Shown: positions 1 to 6,321, counted from the stretch's first letter. The stretch: DNA of 8,205 nucleotides from Acidobacteriota bacterium (GCA_021809235.1 JAKBAG010000140.1:1-8205); one strand, 5' to 3'. A program made the numbers and translations. The notes: generated from the letters alone by a model not told the origin.

Positions 1-193
1 GCAGTGCCGCGCGCCACTGCTGCTCCAGTTGCAGAACCTGGCGGCGGTATTCATGCTTTTGGCCGTGCGGCACTGGCGCTGTTGCCGAAGGAAAGACAGC
101 AAGCCGGGCCGCTGCGCTTGCGGGCATGACACAGGAAATAAAACTGGCAAAAGCCAGCAGCAGAACCGGTGAGCGAAGGTAGCCGCATCGCAT
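1..193 (-). CDS. Secreted DUF4440 / NTF2-like protein, N-terminal part (cut by left edge)
   Basis: The reading frame starts at an ATG at 193 and stays open to the window edge, giving 64 residues. An in-frame stop at 206-208 just upstream, with no other start codon between, fixes the start. Residues 1-28 form a Sec signal peptide: a short basic start, a hydrophobic core (SPVLLLAFASFISCV) and a likely cleavage after ASA. After a Pro-rich linker the mature part begins with 'EYRRQVLQLEQQWRAAL', which resembles the first helix of DUF4440/SnoaL-like (NTF2-fold) proteins. Only that helix is visible, so the family call is an inference. No clear ribosome binding site precedes the ATG. The gene follows the monooxygenase-like gene by about 80 bases on the same strand and may be the last member of a purA-headed cluster. 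Function is unknown; the product is probably periplasmic. Confidence 0.6.
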   Translation of the reverse strand, partial: MRCGYLRSPVLLLAFASFISCVMPASAAARLAVFPSATAPVPHGQKHEYRRQVLQLEQQWRAAL

Positions 194-233
194 GGTAGAC
201 CAATGCTAGCGCCCAGAGATGGCGCGGTAAAGC

Positions 234-250
234 AATTTTCCATGAAAATT
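234..250. repeat. Perfect 7-bp AT-rich inverted repeat
   Basis: AATTTTC and GAAAATT are separated by CAT, a perfect 7+3+7 palindrome. It lies in the gap between the monooxygenase-like gene and the secreted DUF4440-type gene, about 40 bases upstream of the latter. It is AT-rich against GC-rich surroundings and lacks a following T-run on either strand, so a protein-binding site is as likely as a weak terminator. Confidence 0.4.
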
Positions 251-274
251 CCGGTTTCACCCAAAAGCCCAAAA

Positions 275-562
275 CTAGGCCACAGTGCGAAGGTTCTCTA
301 CGGATCGTTCCCGCATCCGTTGGTACAGCCCGCCGATGGCATGGCGCTCAAAGTGGCTGGAAGCGCGATGCGCCTCAAGCGCCTGAACGTCCCGATACTG
401 CTCAAAGATGAGTACCGTGTCCGGATCATCCTCCAACGTAAAGGGAATGTATGAGATGCATCCGGATTCCATGCGGGAGGCCTCCGCCAGTTGCCGCAAT
501 GTCTCTGCCATTTCCACGCGATCTTCCGGAGCAAACTTGAGTCGAACGATAAAGCTGACCAT
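275..562 (-). CDS. Antibiotic biosynthesis monooxygenase (ABM) fold protein
   Basis: A 95-residue single-domain protein, the usual size for the ABM/YgiN-like dimeric alpha-beta barrel family. Conserved features in order are an N-terminal beta strand (MVSFIVRLKF), the 'MESGCISY' turn (residues 31-38), 'LIFEQYRD' (51-58), and 'HRASSHF' with H65 and H70. Family members are cofactor-free quinol or polyketide oxygenases, and some are heme-degrading. The substrate cannot be read from the sequence, and no secondary-metabolite genes are nearby, so a household quinone or stress role is more likely than antibiotic synthesis. The ATG at 562 was chosen over an upstream start at 610 because GGAG sits 8 bases before it and the domain begins there. 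The gene lies 44 bases after purA on the same strand, so co-transcription is plausible. Confidence 0.85.
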   Translation of the reverse strand: MVSFIVRLKFAPEDRVEMAETLRQLAEASRMESGCISYIPFTLEDDPDTVLIFEQYRDVQALEAHRASSHFERHAIGGLYQRMRERSVENLRTVA

Positions 563-606
563 TCTTTTCTCTCCGCATACAGGGTTGGTTGGCAAAGGCC
601 TGGGAC

Positions 607-1938
607 TCACGCTGTGGGAATGGATGCACCGATCCGCTTGAGTTCCTCGGCAAACTCCGGCAGGATCATGGTCTGATCCCGCTCCGGACCGGTGGAAACC
701 ATGCCGATGCGAGCTTGGCTCTCGCGCTCCTGGAAGCGGAGATACTCCTGTGCCGCCTTCGGAAGCTGCTCAAACTCGCGAATCCCTTCGGTGGATTGGT
801 TCCAGCCTTTCAGCCGGATATATTGCGGCTCAATCGATTCCAATCCATGAACATCGGCAGGAACGGTATCGGTGAACTTGCCGTCAATCTTGTAACCGAT
901 ACAGACCGGAATCTCGTCCAGCGCATCGAGCACATCCATTTTGGTGACCACCAGCCACTCGGTTCCGTTCACCTGGTTGGAATAGCGCAGCAGCGGAATG
1001 TCGAGCCATCCACAGCGTCTTGGCCGACCGGTCACTGCGCCGTATTCGTTCCCACGCGCGCGCAACAGCTCGGCGGAGTCATCCTGAATTTCCGTAGGGA
1101 ACGGTCCCTCTCCAACGCGTGTGACATAGGCCTTTGTTACCCCGATCACGGTCCCGATAGCCGTCGGGCCAACGCCGGTTCCTGTCGAAGCTCCGCCTGC
1201 AGTCGCCGAAGAGGAGGTGACAAACGGATAAGTCCCATGGTCGATATCGAGCATCGTGCCCTGGGCACCTTCAAACATCACGCTGCCACCTTCGGCAATC
1301 AGCGTATGCAGCATCCTCCCCGTATCGGCCACAAACGGGCGGACGCGCTCGGCTGCGGCAGCATACTCTTCAAACATCCTGGCCGGATCAATGGGCGCGC
1401 TGCCAAAGAGCGCCTGGGCAATGGCATTCTTTTCCTGGCATGCGTTTTCAATGTGCGTCTTCAGAATCTTCTCGTTCAGCAGGTCAACCACACGCAGACC
1501 GCTGCGCGCCATTTTGTCTTCATAGGCCGGTCCAATACCGCGGCTGGTGGTGCCAATCTTCTGGCGGCCGGGAGCACTCTCCGCGGCCAACTCGATCATG
1601 CGGTGATAGGGCAGAATGACCTGAGCCCGCGATGAGACATGAAGCTGGGTGTCGACATCGATGCCGAGCGTGCGCAGTTTGTCGACTTCCCGCAGGAAGG
1701 CAATCGGATCCAGCACCACACCATTGCCGATGATCGCCTTGCAACCGGGTCGCAGGATGCCGCACGGAATCAGTTGGAGAACAAATTTCTGGTCATGAAT
1801 AATTACCGTATGACCGGCGTTGTGTCCGCCTGCATAGCGGGCAACGGCAGAGAAACCCCCGCTGAGAACATCGACAATCTTACCCTTGCCTTCATCGCCC
1901 CACTGGGCACCCAGAATCACAGCTGTTTTTGCTCGCAT
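607..1938 (-). CDS. purA: Adenylosuccinate synthetase
   Basis: The enzyme joins IMP and aspartate using GTP to make adenylosuccinate, the first committed step from IMP to AMP, in the cytoplasm. The 443-residue product is close to E. coli PurA (432). The N-terminal GTP-binding loop is 'QWGDEGKGK' (residues 12-20), with the catalytic Asp15 and the catalytic His43 in 'GGHNAGHTV'. Further family signatures are 'GTTSRGIGPAYEDK' (IMP binding), 'FEGAQGTMLDIDHGTYPFVTSS', 'GRPRRCGWLD', 'TKMDVLDALDEI' and the C-terminal base-binding 'STGPERDQTM'. No key residue is missing. A TTG at 1947 is in frame. The ATG at 1938 is preferred because GGAAG lies 9 bases before it, whereas the TTG directly abuts that motif. 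The gene diverges from mutM across about 120 bases. Confidence 0.97.
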   Translation of the reverse strand: MRAKTAVILGAQWGDEGKGKIVDVLSGGFSAVARYAGGHNAGHTVIIHDQKFVLQLIPCGILRPGCKAIIGNGVVLDPIAFLREVDKLRTLGIDVDTQLHVSSRAQVILPYHRMIELAAESAPGRQKIGTTSRGIGPAYEDKMARSGLRVVDLLNEKILKTHIENACQEKNAIAQALFGSAPIDPARMFEEYAAAAERVRPFVADTGRMLHTLIAEGGSVMFEGAQGTMLDIDHGTYPFVTSSSATAGGASTGTGVGPTAIGTVIGVTKAYVTRVGEGPFPTEIQDDSAELLRARGNEYGAVTGRPRRCGWLDIPLLRYSNQVNGTEWLVVTKMDVLDALDEIPVCIGYKIDGKFTDTVPADVHGLESIEPQYIRLKGWNQSTEGIREFEQLPKAAQEYLRFQERESQARIGMVSTGPERDQTMILPEFAEELKRIGASIPTA

Positions 1939-2059
1939 CGCTTCCAACTTCCAGAAATATCGGCCTGTTCTATGCCGTCACACACCAAGCTCATCATATA
2001 CTGCCCGGCAGAGTGGCGCAGCGCTTGCTGACGGGTGGCCTTGCCCTAAAATCATAAGC
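1939..2059. promoter_or_regulatory. Divergent purA / mutM promoter region
   Basis: This 121-base gap must hold the start signals of both genes. On the plus strand TTGCTG (2025-2030), a 16-base spacer and TAAAAT (2047-2052) form a modest sigma70-like promoter whose predicted transcript start (about 2058-2060) coincides with the mutM GTG. On the minus strand TATGAT (complement of 1993-1998) is a fair -10 candidate for purA, but I find no matching -35. No known regulator site or riboswitch is visible. Confidence 0.4.
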
Positions 2060-2917
2060 GTGCCCGAATTACCGGAAGTGGAAACCATAGCCCGAGGTGT
2101 GGAGAAGCGAGTCTGCGGCGTGCGGATTCTTGCCGCCTGGTTCGGCAGCCATCGTGAGCCCATGAAAACATCCCCGCACATCCAGGAAAAAGCGCTTACG
2201 GGTGCGAAATTTCTTCGCGTGCACCGGGTAGGCAAGCACATCGTCTGCGATCTGTCCGGTGCTGTACCAGAGCCAGACAGGAAGAGCGCGGAATCAGGGC
2301 CGAATCCGGACCTGCAATGGATCGTGCATCTGGGCATGACAGGCAGATTGCTGGTGACCCATTCCGCAGCCGAGGTGGTAGCTCACACCCATGCCCGCCT
2401 GACCCTGGAAGATGGCCGCGAAATCCGCTTTGTGGATGCCCGTCGATTCGGGCGTCTTGAACTGCGCGACCTGCGGCATCAGCAGGCATTCCAGGGCCCA
2501 GGCAGCGAGCCGCTAACCATTGCCCCCAGGGATTTCCATGCCCTGTTTCACGGGCGGAAGACAAGTATCAAGGCCGCATTGCTGAATCAGAATCTGCTCC
2601 ACGGCGTTGGAAATATCTATGCCGATGAAAGTCTGTTTCGTGCCGGCATCCGGCCGCAGATCCGCGCCAGCAGGCTGACCCGTGTGCAACTGGAACGGCT
2701 GCGCGTAGCGCTGCAGCAGGTACTCGCGCAGGCGATCCAGCTTGGAGGCTCGTCGGTCTCAGATTACGTAGATGCCAATGGGGTGAAAGGTTTTTTCCAG
2801 TTGGAGCATCGCGTGTATGGACGGGAAGGTCAGCCATGCCGCGACTGCGGAGCCGCAATCCGTCGCATACAACTGGCAGGACGCAGCACACATTTCTGCC
2901 CGGCATGCCAGCGATAG
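2060..2917 (+). CDS. mutM: Formamidopyrimidine-DNA glycosylase (Fpg/MutM)
   Basis: A base-excision-repair enzyme that removes 8-oxoguanine and formamidopyrimidines and cleaves the abasic site. Its 285 residues are slightly longer than E. coli MutM (269); an extra segment lies around residues 68-85. The start is a GTG at 2060, and this is well supported: the next codons give 'PELPEVETIARG', and the mature enzyme must begin with the catalytic Pro (residue 2) followed by Glu3. Also present are the beta-elimination Lys59 ('VGKHIV'), the DNA wedge residues Met93 ('LGMTGRL') and R128-F130, and the helix-two-turn-helix 'LLHGVGNIYADESLFRAGIRP' with Asn185. A C-terminal zinc finger uses Cys260, Cys263, Cys280 and Cys283, with its DNA-binding Arg275. 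All catalytic elements are intact. No Shine-Dalgarno precedes the GTG. Confidence 0.96.
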   Translation: MPELPEVETIARGVEKRVCGVRILAAWFGSHREPMKTSPHIQEKALTGAKFLRVHRVGKHIVCDLSGAVPEPDRKSAESGPNPDLQWIVHLGMTGRLLVTHSAAEVVAHTHARLTLEDGREIRFVDARRFGRLELRDLRHQQAFQGPGSEPLTIAPRDFHALFHGRKTSIKAALLNQNLLHGVGNIYADESLFRAGIRPQIRASRLTRVQLERLRVALQQVLAQAIQLGGSSVSDYVDANGVKGFFQLEHRVYGREGQPCRDCGAAIRRIQLAGRSTHFCPACQR

Positions 2918-3462
2918 AACCGTGGAAGCCGCGAACAAAGGTGGAGGCATGCGGATTATTTGTCGATAGGGCTGTTGTCAGTCCCACCTCTTCCCTGTAC
3001 TATCAAAGTTGCTGGTAGCTGCGCCCTCCTGCTGCAAACGTATGACGCCAGGGCTGGGCAATGCAGGCAATGCGGCACAAACCGACTGCTCCTGCTTCGC
3101 TACAATTTCCATGTCTGCCGGGATAAAAATAGGCGGGCGAACATATGCGAATCAACGGATGGAGACTGTATCATTCCCTCCCTTCAACGAGCATTCGCAC
3201 AGGGTACAGTTTGTAAATCGGGGCAGCACATGGCAACCGACGCAGTGGTTCTATCGCTGCTGACGTTTAAGAACAGGCATCCTGGCAACTTCGCATCGTC
3301 TTGAGCCATCCCGTGCCATCCCGCGATGAAACAGGATGGGGAATCCAGTGTCCGAGCCAGTTTGGGCAGGATGCAACACAATGATCGACAGTACGGGACG
3401 CAGCACCGATATCCACGCAACGCTGCACCATTTGAATTCAGAATGCAACAGGAAGTGCAAGC
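2918..3462. other. Long gene-free stretch upstream of the receiver-domain gene
   Basis: These 545 bases hold no convincing protein gene. The open frames on either strand have no clear ribosome binding site and translate to Cys-rich or Arg-rich text without family resemblance. Elements I can point to are a sigma70-like promoter (2975-3003), an isolated TACAAT -10 candidate near 3102-3107, a tandem copy of GCCATCCCG (3305-3313 and 3315-3323) with a complementary GGATGG at 3334-3339, and a 31-codon leader frame (3371-3466). I saw no tRNA, 6S, SRP or RNase P RNA signature. The stretch may be a long 5' leader or hold an unrecognised small RNA. Confidence 0.5.
2975..3003 (+). promoter_or_regulatory. 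Sigma70-like promoter
   Basis: TTGTCA (2975-2980, five of six consensus bases), a 17-base spacer and TACTAT (2998-3003, four of six) make the best-formed housekeeping promoter in the window. It would start RNA near 3010, about 450 bases before the receiver-domain gene. It therefore predicts either a long untranslated leader or a separate small RNA. Confidence 0.45.
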
Positions 3463-3466
3463 ATGA
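3371..3466 (+). CDS. Possible 31-residue leader peptide overlapping the next start (ATGA)
   Basis: ATG at 3371 opens a 31-codon frame (beginning MQHNDRQYGTQ) whose TGA at 3464-3466 overlaps the ATG of the downstream gene. This layout is typical of translational coupling. A purine-rich GGGCAGG lies directly against the ATG, which is too close for a good Shine-Dalgarno. The peptide is polar and matches nothing I know. Such a frame can arise by chance, so this is a tentative call. Confidence 0.2.
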   Translation: MQHNDRQYGTQHRYPRNAAPFEFRMQQEVQA

Positions 3467-4404
3467 CGACCGAACCGATCCAGCCAGCCGCTGAGGCTGA
3501 TGCATCGTCCGCCGCGGCATCTTCATCCATGCCGACAAACGGCGCTTCGCAGGGGCATCGCCGCCGCAGAAGGCGCAGGAAAAACAAGAATGCAGCGGCC
3601 AATGCGAATCCAGTGAGCCAGGGATCGTTCCCGGGCAATGAGGCAGCAGCACCCGCCGAGCAGCAGCCCGCAGCCAACAATACAGCTACGCAGCAGCGAA
3701 GCGAAGGTGGATTCTCCAAGACCAGTCGCCGGAAAAAGCGCCGCACCAAGCAGCACCAGGGTGGCTTCAAGCCGGAGCCCGGCAACAGCATTCTGCCGCA
3801 GGGTGGAGGCGGCAAGAGAAAGTCTGCCCGCCAGAAGGGTCCGCGCGAGTTTGTCGGCCCCATGGATCATAGCTATCGCTCGGTGAATGGCAATATCGCC
3901 GATGGTCCTCCTGCAACAATCATGCAGGCCGCCAATGGAAACTATTATGCGGATACGTCCATGCGCGGGCAGTCTGCGCCGGCCATCTCTCCGGATGCTC
4001 CAACGCGCATCTTCCTCGTGATCGAAGACCTCTTTTTTGTGGCCAAGATTCAGGAAGTCAGCCGCAAGATTGGCGTTAAGGTAGAGTTCGTCAAGGGTGA
4101 CAAGGACATCGTAAGCCACCTGGCAGAGACTGCCGATGCGGATCATCCCTCCCTTGTGGTTTTTGACCTGAACAATGCTGCAGTCAAGTCTCTCACCCTG
4201 ATTCCAAAGCTGAAGAGCAAGCTGAAAAAATCCATCTCGGTGATCGGTTTCCTCTCGCATATTCAGGGCGATCTGAAGATCAAGGCCATTGAAGCAGGAT
4301 GTGACACGGTCATGCCCCGCTCGGCATTTTCCCAGAGCCTTCCCAATCTGCTGCGTCGCTACGGCATTGACGAGGAAGACGAGTACTACCCGCAACCAGT
4401 CTAG
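3463..4404 (+). CDS. Basic low-complexity protein with C-terminal divergent receiver (CheY-like) domain
   Basis: The 313-residue product has two unlike halves. Residues 1-130 are Ala/Gln/Asn-rich and disordered, with three basic clusters: 'GHRRRRRRRKNKN' (31-43), 'SRRKKRRTK' (88-96) and 'GGGGKRKSARQK' (114-125). A linker follows to about 178. Residues 180-301 read as a receiver domain: beta strand 'RIFLVIED' with the acidic pair E188-D189, 'LVVFDLNN' with D235 at the phospho-acceptor position, 'VIGFLSH' with S265 at the Thr87 position, and 'AGCDTVMPRSAF' where the conserved Lys is replaced by Arg286 or Ser287. The spacings 189-235-265-286 closely match CheY 13-57-87-109. The tail is acidic (DEEDEYYPQPV). 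No kinase or DNA-binding output domain is present or adjacent. The basic half suggests RNA or DNA binding, which is an inference. The ATG at 3463 has AGGAAG about 7 bases upstream. Confidence 0.8.
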   Translation: MTTEPIQPAAEADASSAAASSSMPTNGASQGHRRRRRRRKNKNAAANANPVSQGSFPGNEAAAPAEQQPAANNTATQQRSEGGFSKTSRRKKRRTKQHQGGFKPEPGNSILPQGGGGKRKSARQKGPREFVGPMDHSYRSVNGNIADGPPATIMQAANGNYYADTSMRGQSAPAISPDAPTRIFLVIEDLFFVAKIQEVSRKIGVKVEFVKGDKDIVSHLAETADADHPSLVVFDLNNAAVKSLTLIPKLKSKLKKSISVIGFLSHIQGDLKIKAIEAGCDTVMPRSAFSQSLPNLLRRYGIDEEDEYYPQPV

Positions 4405-4425
4405 ACCTGGACATAAGCCGGTCTG
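4401..4425. terminator. Hairpin between convergent genes (weak terminator candidate)
   Basis: AGACC (4403-4407) pairs with GGTCT (4420-4424). After a one-base bulge, GG (4409-4410) pairs with CC (4418-4419), closing a 7-base loop. It sits at the stop codon of the receiver-domain gene, between it and the convergent HIT gene. There is no T-run on either side, so it is not a classical intrinsic terminator. Confidence 0.3.
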
Positions 4426-4447
4426 AGCGGCGTAGCAGGCATCTCCG

Positions 4448-4786
4448 TTATCCCGGAGGCCAATGCATGCTGCGCCCGCCGAGCAGGTGCAGGTGCAGAT
4501 GATGCACCGTTTGCCCGCCGTCGTCTCCGGTATTGAGAACCACGCGATAGCCGCCTTCAAGCGAATGCTCGCGGGCAATCTCCGCAGCCTTGCTCATCAG
4601 GTGGCCCAGCAGATTTGTATCCTCCTGCGTGGCAAATGCAAGCGAGGGAATATGCTTGCGCGGGATCAGGAGCACATGCGTGGGCGCCTGAGGCTGAATA
4701 TCGGAGAATGCGTAGCAGAGATCATCGGAATACACCGGTTTCGATGGGATCTCGCCCTGAAGAATGCGACAGAAAAGACAAGTCAT
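4448..4786 (-). CDS. HIT-family (HINT-like) nucleotide hydrolase
   Basis: A 112-residue cytoplasmic protein of normal HINT size. The N-terminal 'CLFCRIL' (Cys3, Cys6) is the usual start of zinc-binding HIT proteins. 'SDIQPQAPTHVLLIPRKHI' (28-46) is the conserved nucleotide-binding segment. The active-site triad is H96-L-H98-L-H100 followed by 'LLGG', with the central His as nucleophile. HINT enzymes hydrolyse nucleoside phosphoramidates and related adenylates; the natural substrate is uncertain. The start is ATG at 4786, with GAGG five bases upstream. An upstream in-frame start at 4861 would add a segment with no family resemblance. The ATG overlaps the stop of the M48 protease gene (ATGA, 4783-4786), which implies translational coupling. 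It converges on the receiver-domain gene. Confidence 0.93.
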   Translation of the reverse strand: MTCLFCRILQGEIPSKPVYSDDLCYAFSDIQPQAPTHVLLIPRKHIPSLAFATQEDTNLLGHLMSKAAEIAREHSLEGGYRVVLNTGDDGGQTVHHLHLHLLGGRSMHWPPG

Positions 4787-6117
4787 GGCACCCTCAGTGT
4801 AGCTGCTGGATCCGCTCCCGGCGCGGGAGCAAAATAACGGGGATGGTTTCCTTTGGTCCACGGATCATAGTGCGCCGCGAACGACGCACGGCTCTGGATG
4901 GAGGGGTGATCGTAGGTCCAGAAGACAACAAAGGGTGCTGGATTCGGATCCTCCAGCCAGGCTCTCCCTAGCTGCTGAAACGCCGCGACAGCTGTCTGCT
5001 GCGGATCGGCAACAATCCCGTGGATGGCCTCCTGACCATAGACATCTGCCTGATGCTCGATCACTCGGCTGATCGAGTTTCCAATCGGCTCGCTGATCGC
5101 CTCCAGCATGGCCAGCGCAAGCAGCAACACCACCATTCCAGACAGACTGCTAATCGTATCCACCTTCCAAGCCCTGCCTCGCCAGCGTAGTAGCCCTGCA
5201 GCCAGTTGCTGCGTCAGCCAAATCAGGACGAGCGTGCCTGCAATCCCCATCCCAATTCCCCAGGCCAGGTGATGCAGTACATAGTGGCCGCTTTCATGCG
5301 CAAGGATGAAGAGGATCTCGTCCTCAGGCATGCGATCCGCCGTTGTATCCCAGATGACAATGCGCTTGGTTGGCCCCAGACCGCTCACGTAGGCATTCAG
5401 TCCATTCCCCTTGGCACTGGCACGCATCAGGAACATGCGGTGCGGAGGGATGTGCGTGCCGGTCCGCGCCACCACACGCTCAAACTGCGCCACCAGTTCC
5501 GGATGCGTGGCAGCCAGCGGTTCAAAGTGGTCGAACATGGGTTCAATCAACTGGGGCAGCAGCAGCGCTCCGGTCAGGATGACGGGGATTGAGGCAATCC
5601 AGAACCAGAGCCATGCGCGATAGGGAGAACGCACCAGCAGCCAGCGAGCAAAGAGCAGAATCGGGGTACCAATCAGTAGCACCAGCAGCATGCCAAGCAA
5701 CTGGTCCTGCAGCCAACTGGGCCAACTCTGGATACTGATGCCCGCCTGTACCAGCGCCGCATGCATCCACGCCGCACCGGGCAGCAGAACCACCCCCTCC
5801 AGCAGCGCCAGTAGCAACGCAAAGAAGAGCACCGACCGCCGCCAGAAGCGAGTGAGAATGCGTTCGAAGGCACGCTCCATGCGACTGGCCAGTCCACTTT
5901 CCAGCAACCCGACAAGTAATAGCAGAACCGCCAGTTCCGTGCCGAAATGAAGCCCCAAACGAAGCAGAGCGAGATGATGTGCCAGGGTCGCCTGATCCGG
6001 AATGAGGTGATAAAGATTCTTTGCACGCTCTGCCAGCATTTGCGGGCCGGCCAGTGTGCGAAACGCAGCCCAGTGCACCGGGGCAGGATGCACGGGAGTG
6101 TGTGTGAGCTGGAACAT
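4783..6117 (-). CDS. M48 (Ste24/CAAX prenyl protease-like) membrane zinc metalloprotease
   Basis: A 444-residue integral membrane protease. Several hydrophobic segments (about residues 58-76, 94-114, 138-157, 168-190, 284-302 and 325-342) match the multi-pass Ste24 fold. The zinc site is 'ILAHESGHYVLHH', with His274, Glu275 and His278 of HExxH, and the third ligand is probably Glu354 in 'SRVIEHQADVYG'. 'GLNAYVSGLGPTKRIVIWDTT' (about 239-259) and 'YDHPSIQSR' near the C terminus are further family marks. Bacterial members probably act in membrane protein quality control; the substrate here is unknown. The ATG at 6117 was preferred over one at 6177 because a TACAAT box (complement of 6131-6136) lies between them. 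This start choice is uncertain, as no Shine-Dalgarno is seen and Met at residue 27 is another option. The next gene (HIT) overlaps its stop. Confidence 0.9.
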   Translation of the reverse strand: MFQLTHTPVHPAPVHWAAFRTLAGPQMLAERAKNLYHLIPDQATLAHHLALLRLGLHFGTELAVLLLLVGLLESGLASRMERAFERILTRFWRRSVLFFALLLALLEGVVLLPGAAWMHAALVQAGISIQSWPSWLQDQLLGMLLVLLIGTPILLFARWLLVRSPYRAWLWFWIASIPVILTGALLLPQLIEPMFDHFEPLAATHPELVAQFERVVARTGTHIPPHRMFLMRASAKGNGLNAYVSGLGPTKRIVIWDTTADRMPEDEILFILAHESGHYVLHHLAWGIGMGIAGTLVLIWLTQQLAAGLLRWRGRAWKVDTISSLSGMVVLLLALAMLEAISEPIGNSISRVIEHQADVYGQEAIHGIVADPQQTAVAAFQQLGRAWLEDPNPAPFVVFWTYDHPSIQSRASFAAHYDPWTKGNHPRYFAPAPGADPAATLRVP

Positions 6118-6130
6118 CGGTCTGGCGCAT

Positions 6131-6136
6131 ATTGTA
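6131..6136 (-). promoter_or_regulatory. -10-like box for the M48-HIT operon
   Basis: Read on the minus strand this is TACAAT, five of six consensus bases. Transcription would begin about 6124, only some 7 bases before the ATG at 6117. I find no good -35 at the right distance, so this is a partial promoter prediction. It faces away from the riboswitch promoter. Confidence 0.35.
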
Positions 6137-6220
6137 TCCAAAACCAATTTCCCGTGATGAAAGGCAATGAACACCACTGCGAAAGTCTGCGCCTCCTGCT
6201 GCTCTTCCCTTCCCTTGCGG

Positions 6221-6226
6221 TATCAT
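6221..6226 (+). promoter_or_regulatory. crcB: -10-like box for riboswitch-crcB
   Basis: TATCAT matches five of six -10 bases and predicts a transcript start at about 6232-6234, right where the riboswitch aptamer begins. No clear -35 is seen 16-18 bases upstream. The position relative to the aptamer is the main support. Confidence 0.4.
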
Positions 6227-6230
6227 CATG

Positions 6231-6295
6231 GCAACGGGAATGAAGTCTCCCGAAACCGCTTGCGCGACCGAATGCGAAGGCTGATGACTTCTGCC
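6231..6295 (+). ncRNA. Fluoride riboswitch (crcB motif)
   Basis: This RNA element binds fluoride with Mg2+ and turns on fluoride-resistance genes. The sequence shows the hallmark pieces in order. A first stem is CGGGA (6235-6239) with TCCCG (6248-6252). The loop contains GAAGTC (6242-6247), followed by AAACCGC (6253-6259). A second imperfect stem-loop starts at 6259 and ends near 6279. The strongly conserved 3' segment GGCTGATGACTTCTGCC spans 6279-6295. GACTTC (6286-6291) is a perfect six-base complement of the loop GAAGTC, giving the expected pseudoknot. It lies 26 bases upstream of the crcB ATG, which is the classic target. No U-rich terminator follows, so control is probably at translation. 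Confidence 0.93.
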
Positions 6296-6321
6296 ACAAC
6301 TCCATTTCCGTGAGGACATTC

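Noticed and set aside
51..272. Minus-strand frame of 73 codons at the left edge
   Set aside because: It is out of frame with the signal-peptide-bearing frame starting at 193, which explains the region better.
589..1635. Long plus-strand open frame (348 codons)
   Set aside because: It lies entirely antisense to purA, whose motifs are unmistakable. The translation is Arg/His-rich with no family resemblance.
2960..3304. Plus-strand open frames in the gene-free stretch (also 3009-3263)
   Set aside because: Non-ATG starts without ribosome sites, Cys-rich and unstructured-looking translations, and no known motif.
3523..4578. Long minus-strand open frame opposite the receiver-domain gene
   Set aside because: The plus-strand gene has a ribosome binding site and a recognisable domain; this frame is its shadow and also overlaps the HIT gene in another frame.
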